64,000 nt of DNA from an uncultured Tateyamaria sp. (GTDB lineage: Bacteria; Pseudomonadota; Alphaproteobacteria; Rhodobacterales; Rhodobacteraceae), in NCBI RefSeq assembly GCF_947494755.1, contig NZ_CANLVZ010000009.1:62001-126000 (forward strand), written 5' to 3'. Every line of letters begins with the position of its first letter. Positions within the stretch are counted from its first letter, which is position 1. Under the pieces are notes generated by a model. That model worked only from the letters and a program-made list of their open reading frames with translations, had not been told where the DNA came from and ran no database searches. The position numbers were made by a program, and so were the translations under genes. This document shows, piece by piece, positions 1 through 8,569 of this stretch.

Positions 1-852
1 ACCGTGCGCGAAGCTTTGCCGTCCGAAAAAGGCGTCGAGGACATTCCGCGCGGCCTGCTTGTCTGGGTGTCTGGTATAGGAGCCAAGACGGCAGGCGTCG
101 GGGCCTCGATGGTGTCGCTGCTCAGCTTTACGGGCGAGATGCTGACGAGCCTATTTGGCACTATTCTGCGCCCCAAACGCTGGCGCCCCGCGGCCCTTGT
201 CAGCCAGATGCAGGATGCCGGGTTCAACGCGATCCCTATTGTCGTGTTGATGAGTTTTCTGATCGGAGTTGTGCTGTCCTTTCAGGGGGCCTCGCAATTG
301 CGCCAGTTCGGGGCAGAGGTGTTTGTGGTCGACCTGATCGCCATCTCGATCCTGCGCGAACTGGGCATCCTGCTGACCGCGATCATCGTGGCGGGCCGGT
401 CGGGCTCGGCTTTTACCGCCTCAATCGGGTCGATGAAGGTGCGGGAGGAACTCGACGCGATGCGCACCCTTGGTCTTGACCCGATGGAGGTCCTGGTGCT
501 GCCCCGTGTCATCGCGCTGATCATCATGCTGCCGATCCTTGGCTTCATCGCCAATGTTTCGGGGCTGGTCGGGGGGGCGTTGATGAGCTGGATCGAACTT
601 GGCGTCAGTCCGGGCATGTTCGTATCGCGCCTGCAGGAAAACACCGATGTGTCCCATCTGGTGATCGGGATGGCCAAAGCGCCCTTCTTTGCCGCCGTGA
701 TCGGGGTTGTGTCCTGCTGGCAGGCCATGCAGGTGCGCGGCTCAGCCGACAGTGTGGGGCATCAGACGACCATCTCGGTTGTGCAATCCATCTTTCTGGT
801 GATCGTGGTTGATGCCATGTTCTCCATCTTCTTTGCGGAGCTCGGATTGTGA
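1..852 (+). CDS. MlaE/LinK-type MCE ABC transporter permease (5' partial)
   Basis: Inner-membrane permease of an MCE-type lipid ABC transporter that moves lipids between the inner and outer membranes. The reading frame is open to the first base of the window. A GTG at 4 gives 282 residues, but permeases of the LinK type often carry an extra N-terminal STAS-like domain, so the true start probably lies upstream. Several hydrophobic segments are visible (about residues 76-96, 165-190, 225-245, 258-280), together with the family-typical stretch around RELGILLTAIIVAGRSGSAF. The stop overlaps the GTG start of the ATPase gene by 3 bases, so the two are translationally coupled. The family call is firm; the exact lipid substrate is unknown. 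Confidence 0.88.
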   Translation, partial: TVREALPSEKGVEDIPRGLLVWVSGIGAKTAGVGASMVSLLSFTGEMLTSLFGTILRPKRWRPAALVSQMQDAGFNAIPIVVLMSFLIGVVLSFQGASQLRQFGAEVFVVDLIAISILRELGILLTAIIVAGRSGSAFTASIGSMKVREELDAMRTLGLDPMEVLVLPRVIALIIMLPILGFIANVSGLVGGALMSWIELGVSPGMFVSRLQENTDVSHLVIGMAKAPFFAAVIGVVSCWQAMQVRGSADSVGHQTTISVVQSIFLVIVVDAMFSIFFAELGL

Positions 853-1625
853 GCGACACGGAACGCGAGGCGGTCATCAAGGTGCGCGGGCTGAGGAACC
901 AGTTCGGCACGCAGGTCGTGCACGAGAACCTCGATCTGGATGTGTGGCGGGGCGAAGTGCTGGGCATCGTGGGCGGGTCCGGCACGGGCAAATCGGTGCT
1001 GCTGCGCACGATTGTCGGCCTCAATCAACCCGCTGCAGGCAGCATCAATGTGCTGGGCGCGGATGTGCTGCATGGCAGCCGGGCAGAACGCTTGCAGGCC
1101 GAACGGCGATGGGGCGTTGCCTTTCAGGATGGGGCGCTGTTTTCCTCGCTGACCGTGATGCAGAACGTCATGGCCCCGATGCGCGAGCATTTGAACCTCA
1201 ACCACGCGCTGATGCGCGCCTTGGGCCAGCTCAAGATCAGCCTTGTGGGCCTGCCACCGCTGGCCTGTGGCAAGCTGCCCTCGGAATTGTCAGGCGGCAT
1301 GCGCAAACGCGCCGCCCTTGCCCGCGCCCTGTCGCTGGACCCGGAAATCGTGTTTTTGGACGAGCCAACGGCAGGCCTCGACCCCATCGGGGCAGCGGCC
1401 TATGACGATCTCATCGGCGAGTTGAAACGCTCCCTCGGCCTCACCGTGTTTATGGTCACCCATGACCTCGACTCTCTTTATGCGATCTGCGACAGAATTG
1501 CGGTACTGGCAGAGAAGAAGGTGTTGGTCGAAGGGCCCATTGAGGACATGACAGACGTGGATCACCCATGGGTCCAGGAATATTTCACCGGCCCGCGCGC
1601 CCGCGCTGCCCAAAGCAAAACCTGA
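849..1625 (+). CDS. MlaF/LinL-type ABC transporter ATP-binding protein
   Basis: ATPase of the MCE lipid transporter, 258 residues, a usual length for MlaF. Walker A is GGSGTGKS at residues 42-49, the signature is LSGGMRKRAALARA near 153, and Walker B is IVFLDEPTAGLD near 170, followed by a switch histidine in MVTHDLDSL. It starts at a GTG overlapping the permease stop. A good ribosome-binding site for the next gene follows its own stop. The ATPase should sit on the cytoplasmic face of the permease dimer. Order and coupling (permease, ATPase, MCE protein, lipoprotein) match the LinKLMN arrangement known from sphingomonads rather than the E. coli mlaFEDCB order, since no mlaC or mlaB is present. 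Confidence 0.93.
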   Translation: MSDTEREAVIKVRGLRNQFGTQVVHENLDLDVWRGEVLGIVGGSGTGKSVLLRTIVGLNQPAAGSINVLGADVLHGSRAERLQAERRWGVAFQDGALFSSLTVMQNVMAPMREHLNLNHALMRALGQLKISLVGLPPLACGKLPSELSGGMRKRAALARALSLDPEIVFLDEPTAGLDPIGAAAYDDLIGELKRSLGLTVFMVTHDLDSLYAICDRIAVLAEKKVLVEGPIEDMTDVDHPWVQEYFTGPRARAAQSKT

Positions 1626-1647
1626 GCCGAAAAGGAGCCCCCGCCAG

Positions 1648-2976
1648 ATGGAGACCAAAGCCAACTATGTGCTGATCGGGCTGTTCACGCTGGCAGGCAT
1701 TCTGGGTGCGCTTGGGCTCTTGTTGTGGCTCGCCAAGGTCGAGGTGGATCGCCAATACGCATATTACGACATCCGGTTCGAGGATGTGACCGGCCTCGGG
1801 TCAGCCAGCGATGTGCGGTATAACGGGGTGCCTGTGGGGCAGGTCATCGATATTGCGCTGGACGGTGAAAATGCCGATCAAGTGCGGGTCCAGATTGAGA
1901 TCAACGCCGACACGCCGGTGAACGCCGACACGGTCGCGCGTCTTCAGTCACAAGGGGTGACGGGCGTGAGCTATGTGGCGCTGAAAGGCGGGAACGAACG
2001 GTCGCCCCCCCTGCCCGATGACGGCATGATCCCGTCCGAGCGCACGGCGCTGCAATCAGTTTTTGACGGCGCGCCCAAGGTGCTGGATCGGGCCGTGACC
2101 CTGCTTGATAACATCAATGACGTGTTTGACGACGACAACAAGGTGGCCATCGCGAGCATCCTGGAAAACCTCGCCGCATCCTCTGGCCGGCTCGACACGG
2201 TATTGGCCGATTTCGAAACTCTGTCGGCCGACCTTGGTAGCGCGGCGCGCAATGTGGCCGGCTTTGCCGAGCGGCTGGACCAACTGGCCGACACGGCGGA
2301 TGAGACGCTTGTGCGTGCCTCAACTGCGCTCGAGACCGCGAATGGTGCGTTGAGCACGATCAACACCTTCACCACTGACGAGCTGACCCCATTGGCTCAG
2401 GATGCGCGCACAACGATCCAGACCGCCAACAGCGTGGTCGCGGGCGTAGGGGAGGATACAGCCCGGATTGCCGCACGCCTTGATGGGTTGGCCGATGACG
2501 GGGCCGCTGCCTTGCGCACCGCTACGGCTGCCTTTGAGAACGCCAATACAACGCTGGCCCTGATCGACACCGCGATGGAGGATGCGTCTACCACGCTGAC
2601 CACTGCGGACCAGACATTCGCGATGGCCAACACGATCATCGAAAACGACGTGGGCGCGATCATCGCGGATCTGCGCGGGGCGGCCACGGCCTTTACCAGC
2701 ACGATCACCGACGCGTCGGGTAGTATCGACACGATCTCGACCGAGGTGGTTGCGGCCTCCCGCTCGGCGGCCAACTTCACCGGCGCTCTTGAGACAGTCG
2801 TGGCAGGCAACCAACGCCAACTGTCCGAGTTTCTGCGCCTTGGCCTGCCCGAATTCCTGCGCTTTACCGAAGAGGCGCGCGGACTGGTCATCAACCTCGA
2901 ACGCCTCGTGAACAAGATCGAACGGGACCCCGCCCGCTTCCTGCTTGGCACCCAGAATTCAGAGTTCAGCCGATGA
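1648..2976 (+). CDS. MlaD/LinM-type MCE protein
   Basis: Periplasmic substrate-handling subunit, 442 residues. One N-terminal membrane anchor (about residues 8-28) is followed by a single MCE domain (about 38-120, with the typical GLGSASDVRYNGVPVGQV region). A long Ala/Thr/Asp-rich helical tail of about 300 residues follows, likely coiled coil. Classical MlaD is about 180 residues; the long tail is usual for LinM-like proteins and may form a tunnel or reach the outer-membrane lipoprotein. The start is an ATG with a clear AAAAGGAG site upstream. The stop overlaps the lipoprotein start (ATGA). Confidence in the family is high; the role of the tail is inferred. Confidence 0.92.
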   Translation: METKANYVLIGLFTLAGILGALGLLLWLAKVEVDRQYAYYDIRFEDVTGLGSASDVRYNGVPVGQVIDIALDGENADQVRVQIEINADTPVNADTVARLQSQGVTGVSYVALKGGNERSPPLPDDGMIPSERTALQSVFDGAPKVLDRAVTLLDNINDVFDDDNKVAIASILENLAASSGRLDTVLADFETLSADLGSAARNVAGFAERLDQLADTADETLVRASTALETANGALSTINTFTTDELTPLAQDARTTIQTANSVVAGVGEDTARIAARLDGLADDGAAALRTATAAFENANTTLALIDTAMEDASTTLTTADQTFAMANTIIENDVGAIIADLRGAATAFTSTITDASGSIDTISTEVVAASRSAANFTGALETVVAGNQRQLSEFLRLGLPEFLRFTEEARGLVINLERLVNKIERDPARFLLGTQNSEFSR

Positions 2977-3608
2977 AACGACCTCTTGCAACCCTTGCCC
3001 TTTCGACAATGCTTGCGGGCTGCGCCGGTCTGGCCAGCCTCAATCAGGCGAGCCAACCCACCGAGTTGTTCGTGCTGACACCCAAAAGCACCTTTGATCC
3101 GGGCCTACCCAAATTGCGCGATCAGATCGTGGTCGAGACACCCACGGCCACCGCTTCTGTGAACACGGATCAGATCGCCGTGCAGCCGACGCCGCTTCAG
3201 GTGCAATATCTGCCTGATGCACGGTGGGTGGACCGGGCGCCCCTGATCGTGCAGGCGCTGTTGATCGAGAGTTTCGAGAACTCCGGCAAGGTGCCTGCGG
3301 TGGGCAGTTCGACCATCGGGTTGCGCGCCGACTATCTGATCGTCACAGACATCCGCGAGTTTCAGGCCACAGTCCCGGTGGGGGCCTTGTCCGAGGCATT
3401 GCAAATCGACGTGCGCCTGAACATCAAGATCATCGACGCCTTTACGGATCGGATCATCGGGTCGCGGTCATTTGAGGAATTTGTCGCGTCGCCCACGGAC
3501 GCCGCCCCGGATGTGGCCGGTGCCTTTGACGAGGCCCTGGGCGACACGATGCGCGACGCGGTCGAATGGAGCATTCGCCAGATCGCGCGCCACGCCCGAG
3601 GACGCTAG
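2973..3608 (+). CDS. ABC-type transport auxiliary lipoprotein (LinN type)
   Basis: Outer-membrane lipoprotein component of the MCE transporter, 211 residues. The signal peptide ends in the lipobox LAGC at residues 14-17, so the mature protein would begin at Cys17. The rest fits the ABC_trans_aux family, with the typical segment VQYLPDARWVDRAPLIVQALL and a later region ending near the C-terminus. It overlaps the MCE gene by 4 bases. Its stop codon TAG shares the tetranucleotide CTAG at 3605-3608 with the stop codon of the convergent gene, leaving no room for a terminator between the two operons. Confidence 0.88.
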   Translation: MKRPLATLALSTMLAGCAGLASLNQASQPTELFVLTPKSTFDPGLPKLRDQIVVETPTATASVNTDQIAVQPTPLQVQYLPDARWVDRAPLIVQALLIESFENSGKVPAVGSSTIGLRADYLIVTDIREFQATVPVGALSEALQIDVRLNIKIIDAFTDRIIGSRSFEEFVASPTDAAPDVAGAFDEALGDTMRDAVEWSIRQIARHARGR

Positions 3609-4177
3609 CGCAGGCCGTTCTGTGCGATGAACACGGACAGATCCGCGATGATCTGGCCGCGCGCTGCGGCGATCGCCTGCGGGCCGCCATCGACGGCATA
3701 AGGCACGCTCAGATCGAACACGCCCGATCGTTCGCGCCGCCCATCCGAGACACTGACAAAGTACTGGCCCGTCGCGCGGTATTGACCCAAAGCATTCGCG
3801 ACCAGCGTTTCAAACCGGACATCTAGCCGAGCGTCGGGGAATGCCTCAAACGGCCAGGGCTCGGGGGCAACGCGCGCGCCCGACAGGGCGGCAATATTAC
3901 GCGCCAGTTCCAGCGACAGCGCGCGCGCTGGCTCATCAGCCCAAAGCACAGTCGAGTCCGTGACCAGCTTGCCTGTTTCGTCCTGCACCGCAATTTCGTT
4001 GGCGCTCGCGTAGGCGGGCAAGGACACGTCGCGTACCTCGACGCTGCGAAAGGCGATGCGCTGCGTCTGCGAAACCTCGGGGGCCGTCACCGCATAAAGG
4101 TCCGGCGAAGCCCCACAAGCCGCCAGCAATATCAGCCCCGCAGCCAAGGCCGGTTTCACAATCCCCATCATCGTCAT
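3605..4177 (-). CDS. pqiC: PqiC-type membrane-integrity lipoprotein
   Basis: Lipoprotein of the PqiABC system, 190 residues. The signal peptide ends in LLAAC (Cys near residue 21). The remainder resembles PqiC/ABC_trans_aux proteins: an early TAPEVSQTQRIAFRSVEVRDV stretch and a VLWADEPARALSLELARN stretch. It starts four bases inside the end of the pqiB gene (ATGA), so it is coupled to it. In E. coli PqiC is an outer-membrane lipoprotein that contacts the end of the PqiB tube, and the same role is inferred here. It belongs to the same broad fold as the lipoprotein of the convergent MCE operon but is a different protein. Confidence 0.85.
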   Translation of the reverse strand: MTMMGIVKPALAAGLILLAACGASPDLYAVTAPEVSQTQRIAFRSVEVRDVSLPAYASANEIAVQDETGKLVTDSTVLWADEPARALSLELARNIAALSGARVAPEPWPFEAFPDARLDVRFETLVANALGQYRATGQYFVSVSDGRRERSGVFDLSVPYAVDGGPQAIAAARGQIIADLSVFIAQNGLR

Positions 4178-6258
4178 CTTCCCCGAATAAGCGCGCTTGG
4201 ATTGCGTTCCAAGGTGCGCGCAAGTGCAGCGATGGCGCTGGCCGCTTCTGACAGATCGCGCAAGGCGGCCTGCGCATCCCGGCTGAGTGCCTCGCCCCTG
4301 TTATAGCCCGCAATCGTGCGGCTGGCCTGATCCAGAACCGCGCTCACCCGCGCCACGAGCGAGGGCAAATCCTGCGTTGACTGCGCCACAGCATCCGCCG
4401 CATCCCGGGCAGAGGCCAGTGTGGCATTGACGTTGGCGACCGCGCCGCCCTCGCGCAATTCGCGCAAGGTGGCGTTTATTTCATTCAGCGCCGCACCAAG
4501 GTCAGCAGGCAGCGCGCGCGCCGCATCCGTCGATAGCACCGCATTGGCGGAAGCGGTCAACCCGGTCAGCTCTTGGGTCAATTCCTCAAGCGGGAGGGCC
4601 GCAGCCTTTGCGGCGATCTCCTCGACCTGCGCAATGAGCGCGGGCACGCCCGACACCGATGCGGTCACCCCTTGGGCAGCGGCGGCGGCGGCATCCACGG
4701 CGGCAACAAGCTGGGTGGTAAACTGATCGCGCTCAAGCTGCGCCAATATGGCCTCGAAGCGACTGAGGGTCGCGTTCAGCCTGACCGGGATGTCCTGCAC
4801 GTCTTCGGATGTCACGATCCCGCGCACATCGCCGAGTAAGCCGGTGACCGCCTCCGGCATGCCTTGCAGGTCTTCGCTTGCTACAAAGGCGCGCGCGCTG
4901 TTCAAGAACAGGATAACACTGTCGAGTAGTTCTTCGACCGGCAAGTTGTTGATACGCGCCACGACTCCCTCAACCGTGGCGGCGACGTCCGAGACTTCGC
5001 TTTCGGTGGTGGGGATGATGGGGATGCCGCCGCGCGATGCGGACCCGGCAAACGGAGGCGCATCATCGACCTGCACCAGCTCAATCTTGAGCCCGCCCGC
5101 AAAGATGCTTGCCGCGGCGAGACGGGCGCGCAACCCTTCCTGGATCCGCTTGTTGATAAATTCGAGCGCCGCTTGGGGCGTGGATTCCCCTGGCAGACCA
5201 AGCCGCGATGGCTGGATGTAAAGCAATGCGTTCAAGCGGACCCGTTCGTCACCAAACGCGTCGGCATCAATCACGCCGGACAGGCCTTGTACCCGGCCAA
5301 TCTGCAACCCGCTCAGCTCAACCGGGGCATCAACCGCGAGGCCGGAAATGTTATCCTCGAACACCACGCGCATCTCGAGGGGCTGCACTTCGGAAGCGTT
5401 GAACAGGCTTGCCCGCGCGGTCTCTGCGTCCTCGAACACCTCGAACATGTAGCCGTCCGTCACCCGCGATCCGCTGGACACGAACGTGTCAAAGGTCAGC
5501 CCGCCGCTGAGCAGTGTAGCAACCGACTGAAAGTCGATCTCGGCCCCGCCGGGACCCACCGAGAAGGTGAAACCGGAGGTGTCCCAGAACCGGGTCGAGC
5601 GCGAGATGAGGCGGCTGTGCGGGTGATAGATGATCGCCTCGGCAATGGCGAAGTTGCCGCTTTGCGAAATCTGGGCCTTGCCGACCCGACCCACTTCAAT
5701 GCCGCGAAAGCTGATGGGGGCATCGTCGGTCAAGCTGCCCTGCCCCGTCGTACGCAAGGCGATCTGCAGGCCCTCGCGCCCATAGCGGAACAGGGGCGTG
5801 TCGGTGAGACCGTTGAACCGCGTCTGGGCGGGGCCGATCTGGCTGTCCCATGCCCCTTCGATATAGACACCCGTCAGCACGGTATCGAGGCCGCTGACCC
5901 CTTGCGCGCTAAGTTCGGGGCGCACGATCCAGAAACTTGCGCCGACATCGATGAAGGGGGCAATTTCCTTATCCACACGCACGCTGGCCACCACACCATC
6001 AAGGCCGGGCGTAAACTTGACGTCCTCGACGACACCCACCGTCACATCGCGGTAGCGCAACTCGGTATCACGCTTTTTGATGCCGGCACCGTTCTCGAAC
6101 TCGATCTCGATCAGCGGGCCGCGGTCGTTGTAACTCTGCCATGCCACGGCCATCGCGATGGCCAGCGCAAGGATCGGGATGATCCAGATGAACGAGGTCG
6201 ATCCGAATATGGACCGGCGTACCGGCTCGATCCTGACCGGCGGCGGGGTATCAGTCAT
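4174..6258 (-). CDS. pqiB: PqiB-type protein with three MCE domains
   Basis: Periplasm-spanning lipid-transfer protein, 694 residues, longer than E. coli PqiB (about 546). A transmembrane anchor lies at about residues 17-38. Three MCE domains follow at about 45-135, 160-255 and 290-380, each with a G-rich signature (for example RYRDVTVGVVEDV, SFRGIEVGRVGKA and ELSGLQIGRVQGL). The C-terminal 280 residues are Ala-rich and helical, probably a coiled-coil tube as in PqiB. It overlaps both neighbours (8 bases with the upstream pqiA-like gene, 4 with pqiC). The call is firm; the transported lipid is not known. Confidence 0.93.
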   Translation of the reverse strand: MTDTPPPVRIEPVRRSIFGSTSFIWIIPILALAIAMAVAWQSYNDRGPLIEIEFENGAGIKKRDTELRYRDVTVGVVEDVKFTPGLDGVVASVRVDKEIAPFIDVGASFWIVRPELSAQGVSGLDTVLTGVYIEGAWDSQIGPAQTRFNGLTDTPLFRYGREGLQIALRTTGQGSLTDDAPISFRGIEVGRVGKAQISQSGNFAIAEAIIYHPHSRLISRSTRFWDTSGFTFSVGPGGAEIDFQSVATLLSGGLTFDTFVSSGSRVTDGYMFEVFEDAETARASLFNASEVQPLEMRVVFEDNISGLAVDAPVELSGLQIGRVQGLSGVIDADAFGDERVRLNALLYIQPSRLGLPGESTPQAALEFINKRIQEGLRARLAAASIFAGGLKIELVQVDDAPPFAGSASRGGIPIIPTTESEVSDVAATVEGVVARINNLPVEELLDSVILFLNSARAFVASEDLQGMPEAVTGLLGDVRGIVTSEDVQDIPVRLNATLSRFEAILAQLERDQFTTQLVAAVDAAAAAAQGVTASVSGVPALIAQVEEIAAKAAALPLEELTQELTGLTASANAVLSTDAARALPADLGAALNEINATLRELREGGAVANVNATLASARDAADAVAQSTQDLPSLVARVSAVLDQASRTIAGYNRGEALSRDAQAALRDLSEAASAIAALARTLERNPSALIRGR

Positions 6259-6925
6259 TGGCGGCGTGCCCCTTTCGCCCCTCGGCGTCGTCGCGTTTCT
6301 GATCGGTCCGCACGTCCCAGATCATGCGGCTGTCAAAGGCCTGCGCCGACAGCATCGTAAAGATCACCGACAGCGCAAAGAACAGGCTGGCCCGACCCGG
6401 ATTGATCGCGGCCAATGTGTTTAGTTGAACCAGCGACGACATGATGGCAACCACAAAGATGTCGATCATCGACCAACGCCCAATGTATTCAACGACTTCG
6501 TAAAGGACCTGGCGATGATGGTTGGACACCGCCGAGGGGCGCGTGACCGAAATCGCGAGAAAGCCGATGGCGAGGAACTTGCCGATGGGGATGACCACAC
6601 TGGCGAACAGGATGATAAACGCAATGCCGGGCGAGCCGTAGTGGATCAGCTCGATCGCGCCGCCCACGATGGTGTCCTCTTGCACGCTCAGCAAGGTGCG
6701 CGTTTGCAGCATCGGGTACATGTTGGCGGGGATGTAGCACATGAACCCGACCAGCCACAGCGCCCAGACCCGTTGCAGGCTGAGTGTGTCGCGCGAGATA
6801 ACCGCGCTGCCGCAGCGCCCGCAGGTGGTCGTGCCCGCCGGCCACACCTTGGTGCAGCGTCGGCAGGCGACGAAGCCCATCTCGCGTGCGCTCAGGATTT
6901 GCGCGTTCTGTCCAGCGACGTCCAT
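6251..6925 (-). CDS. pqiA: PqiA-domain inner-membrane protein (second of two)
   Basis: Inner-membrane partner of PqiB, about 224 residues from the ATG at 6925, which has an AGGTGG site about five bases upstream; a GTG at 6934 is also in frame. A zinc-ribbon-like N-terminus with two CxxC pairs (CRRC and CGRC, about residues 20-40) precedes about four hydrophobic segments. It overlaps the end of the preceding PqiA-domain gene. In E. coli both PqiA domains are in one protein of roughly 420 residues; here they are split into two overlapping single-domain genes. Confidence 0.88.
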   Translation of the reverse strand: MDVAGQNAQILSAREMGFVACRRCTKVWPAGTTTCGRCGSAVISRDTLSLQRVWALWLVGFMCYIPANMYPMLQTRTLLSVQEDTIVGGAIELIHYGSPGIAFIILFASVVIPIGKFLAIGFLAISVTRPSAVSNHHRQVLYEVVEYIGRWSMIDIFVVAIMSSLVQLNTLAAINPGRASLFFALSVIFTMLSAQAFDSRMIWDVRTDQKRDDAEGRKGHAAND

Positions 6926-7527
6926 ACCGACCACCTACACAGGAAATTGTCCTGCACCACAACCAACACCACAAGCACAGCAAACATCCAGAACGCAGGG
7001 CCAAACGTCACATCCGCCAGATCACTGATCTTGATCAGCGCCACCGCGCAGCCAAGCGCAAAGATTTCGGCCATCGACCAGGGCCGCAAGGCTTCGGCAA
7101 AGCGAAACGCCTGTGTCGCCCCCCGCACAGGCGGATAGTCGAGCACGACGGGGATCAGCACATAAAGCGTCAGCAAGACCCGCGCCAGCGGCACAAAGAT
7201 GATCAACGCCGCCGTCGCCAGCGCCAGCGCGATCAGCAGCCCGTCGCTGAAGGCCAGCGCGGCATCCAGGATCGACACCGAATTCGTCGTCCCCCCCGCC
7301 GAGATAGATAGAAAGGGAAAGACGGTCGCAGCCACGATCAGGATCGCAATCGCGATGGAAACGGCGATGATCTGCAAGCCCGCCTTGCGCCGCGGCGTGA
7401 TCAGCACCGTGCCGCAGCGCGCGCATGTCGCCTTTTGCCCCGCCGACGGCCGCTCGAGCGCGTAGACCGCATCGCAATGGGTGCACACGATCAGCTTGTC
7501 GAGGGGAATCGGGGGCGCTGTGCTCAT
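6892..7527 (-). CDS. pqiA: PqiA-domain inner-membrane protein (first of two)
   Basis: First gene of the pqi operon, 211 residues. The N-terminus has a zinc-ribbon-like pair, CTHC and CARC (residues 12-38), followed by four predicted membrane segments (about 50-75, 95-125, 135-150, 165-190). It corresponds to one half of an E. coli-type PqiA. Its 3' end overlaps the next pqiA-domain gene by about 34 bases. No regulator is adjacent, and only 58 bases separate its start from the end of hpaD, so its promoter should lie in or near 7528-7585. Confidence 0.87.
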   Translation of the reverse strand: MSTAPPIPLDKLIVCTHCDAVYALERPSAGQKATCARCGTVLITPRRKAGLQIIAVSIAIAILIVAATVFPFLSISAGGTTNSVSILDAALAFSDGLLIALALATAALIIFVPLARVLLTLYVLIPVVLDYPPVRGATQAFRFAEALRPWSMAEIFALGCAVALIKISDLADVTFGPAFWMFAVLVVLVVVQDNFLCRWSVWTSLDRTRKS

Positions 7528-7585
7528 CCCTCTGATTTAGCAGGTTTTGCAGGCGCGCACAGGCGTCATAAGGGATAGCGGGTCG

Positions 7586-8569
7586 CTATGGTGCGACGAT
7601 CGGCGTTGCCTTCAGCGCAGGTGCAACCGTCGGGGTGTCGACAAAGGCGCTGCCATGCTCGAACCAGCTTTGCGGAGCGCGTGCGCCCCAAAGCGTCTGG
7701 CGCTGCGGGTCCTTCAGGTCCCACTTGATCGGTTCGAGGTCCGGATCGACCGTCTGATAATCCGAACAGTAAAGCTCGATCCGGTGCCCGTCCGGGTCGA
7801 GAACATAAAGGAAGAAGGCGTTGGAAATCCCGTGCCGCCCCGGCCCCCGTTCGATATTACCCACATGCCCCTTGGTCGCCATCAGATCGAGCAGGTCGAT
7901 GATGTTGAGCGGGGTCGGCACCCAGAACGCCACATGGTGCAGGCGCGGCCCCGTCCCGTTGGTGAAGGCCATGTCGTGCACACCGCCCTTGCGGTGCATC
8001 CATGCGGCCCACAGCTTTTCGCTGTTTTCGTCCTCGGTATATTCCGTCACCCGGAACCCGATATCGCTGTAGAAGGCGACGGAGGCATCCACATCCGGCG
8101 AGAAGCAGTTGAAGTGGTCGATGCGCAGCGGCTTGACCCCGCGATAAAGCGCGTATTGCTGATGGATCGAGGGCAGACGGTCCATCTTGTGATAGAACTC
8201 CAGAGGCATGCCTGCGTTGTCGGAGGTGAGCAGCGTGCGTCCCTGATAGGGCCGCTCGACCCACGCGGTCGGCCGCCCTTTGCCCGCGAAATACGCCGCG
8301 GCCCGGTCCAGATCGTCCTCGTCGAATGTCTTGAAGCCCATGACCTCGACCGTGCCGGGCTGGTCGGATTTTTGCAGGATCACGCAGTGGTGGCCGCGTT
8401 CTTCCATCGCGCGCAGGTAGATATGTGTGTTGCTTTCGTCCGTCACCTGAAGGCCCAGAATATCGGTGTAGAAGGTGCGGCTCGCGGCCAGATCCGCGAC
8501 GTTCAGGCAGACGTGGCTCAGCCGGATCGTGTTGAAGTCGGGATAGAGGTTCGGTTCGGGGACGGGCAT
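7586..8569 (-). CDS. hpaD: 3,4-dihydroxyphenylacetate 2,3-dioxygenase (VOC type I extradiol)
   Basis: Ring-cleaving dioxygenase that opens homoprotocatechuate (3,4-dihydroxyphenylacetate) to 5-carboxymethyl-2-hydroxymuconate semialdehyde. The 327 residues form two vicinal-oxygen-chelate domains (about 10-130 and 145-275). Metal ligands by comparison with the Brevibacterium fuscum enzyme are His152 (RIDHFN), His212 (PRLHHVAF) and Glu265 (HRIELY). The conserved run IERGPGRHG is also present. It is thus the Fe/Mn VOC form, not the unrelated E. coli HpaD family. It is coupled to hpaE (TGATG overlap), whose product oxidises the semialdehyde. The other hpa genes are not in the window. Confidence 0.93.
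   Translation of the reverse strand: MPVPEPNLYPDFNTIRLSHVCLNVADLAASRTFYTDILGLQVTDESNTHIYLRAMEERGHHCVILQKSDQPGTVEVMGFKTFDEDDLDRAAAYFAGKGRPTAWVERPYQGRTLLTSDNAGMPLEFYHKMDRLPSIHQQYALYRGVKPLRIDHFNCFSPDVDASVAFYSDIGFRVTEYTEDENSEKLWAAWMHRKGGVHDMAFTNGTGPRLHHVAFWVPTPLNIIDLLDLMATKGHVGNIERGPGRHGISNAFFLYVLDPDGHRIELYCSDYQTVDPDLEPIKWDLKDPQRQTLWGARAPQSWFEHGSAFVDTPTVAPALKATPIVAP

Noticed and set aside
5173-6360. Open frame of 395 codons on the plus strand
   Set aside because: It is antisense to pqiB, which has clear MCE domains; long antisense frames are expected in GC-rich DNA and this one has no family motif.
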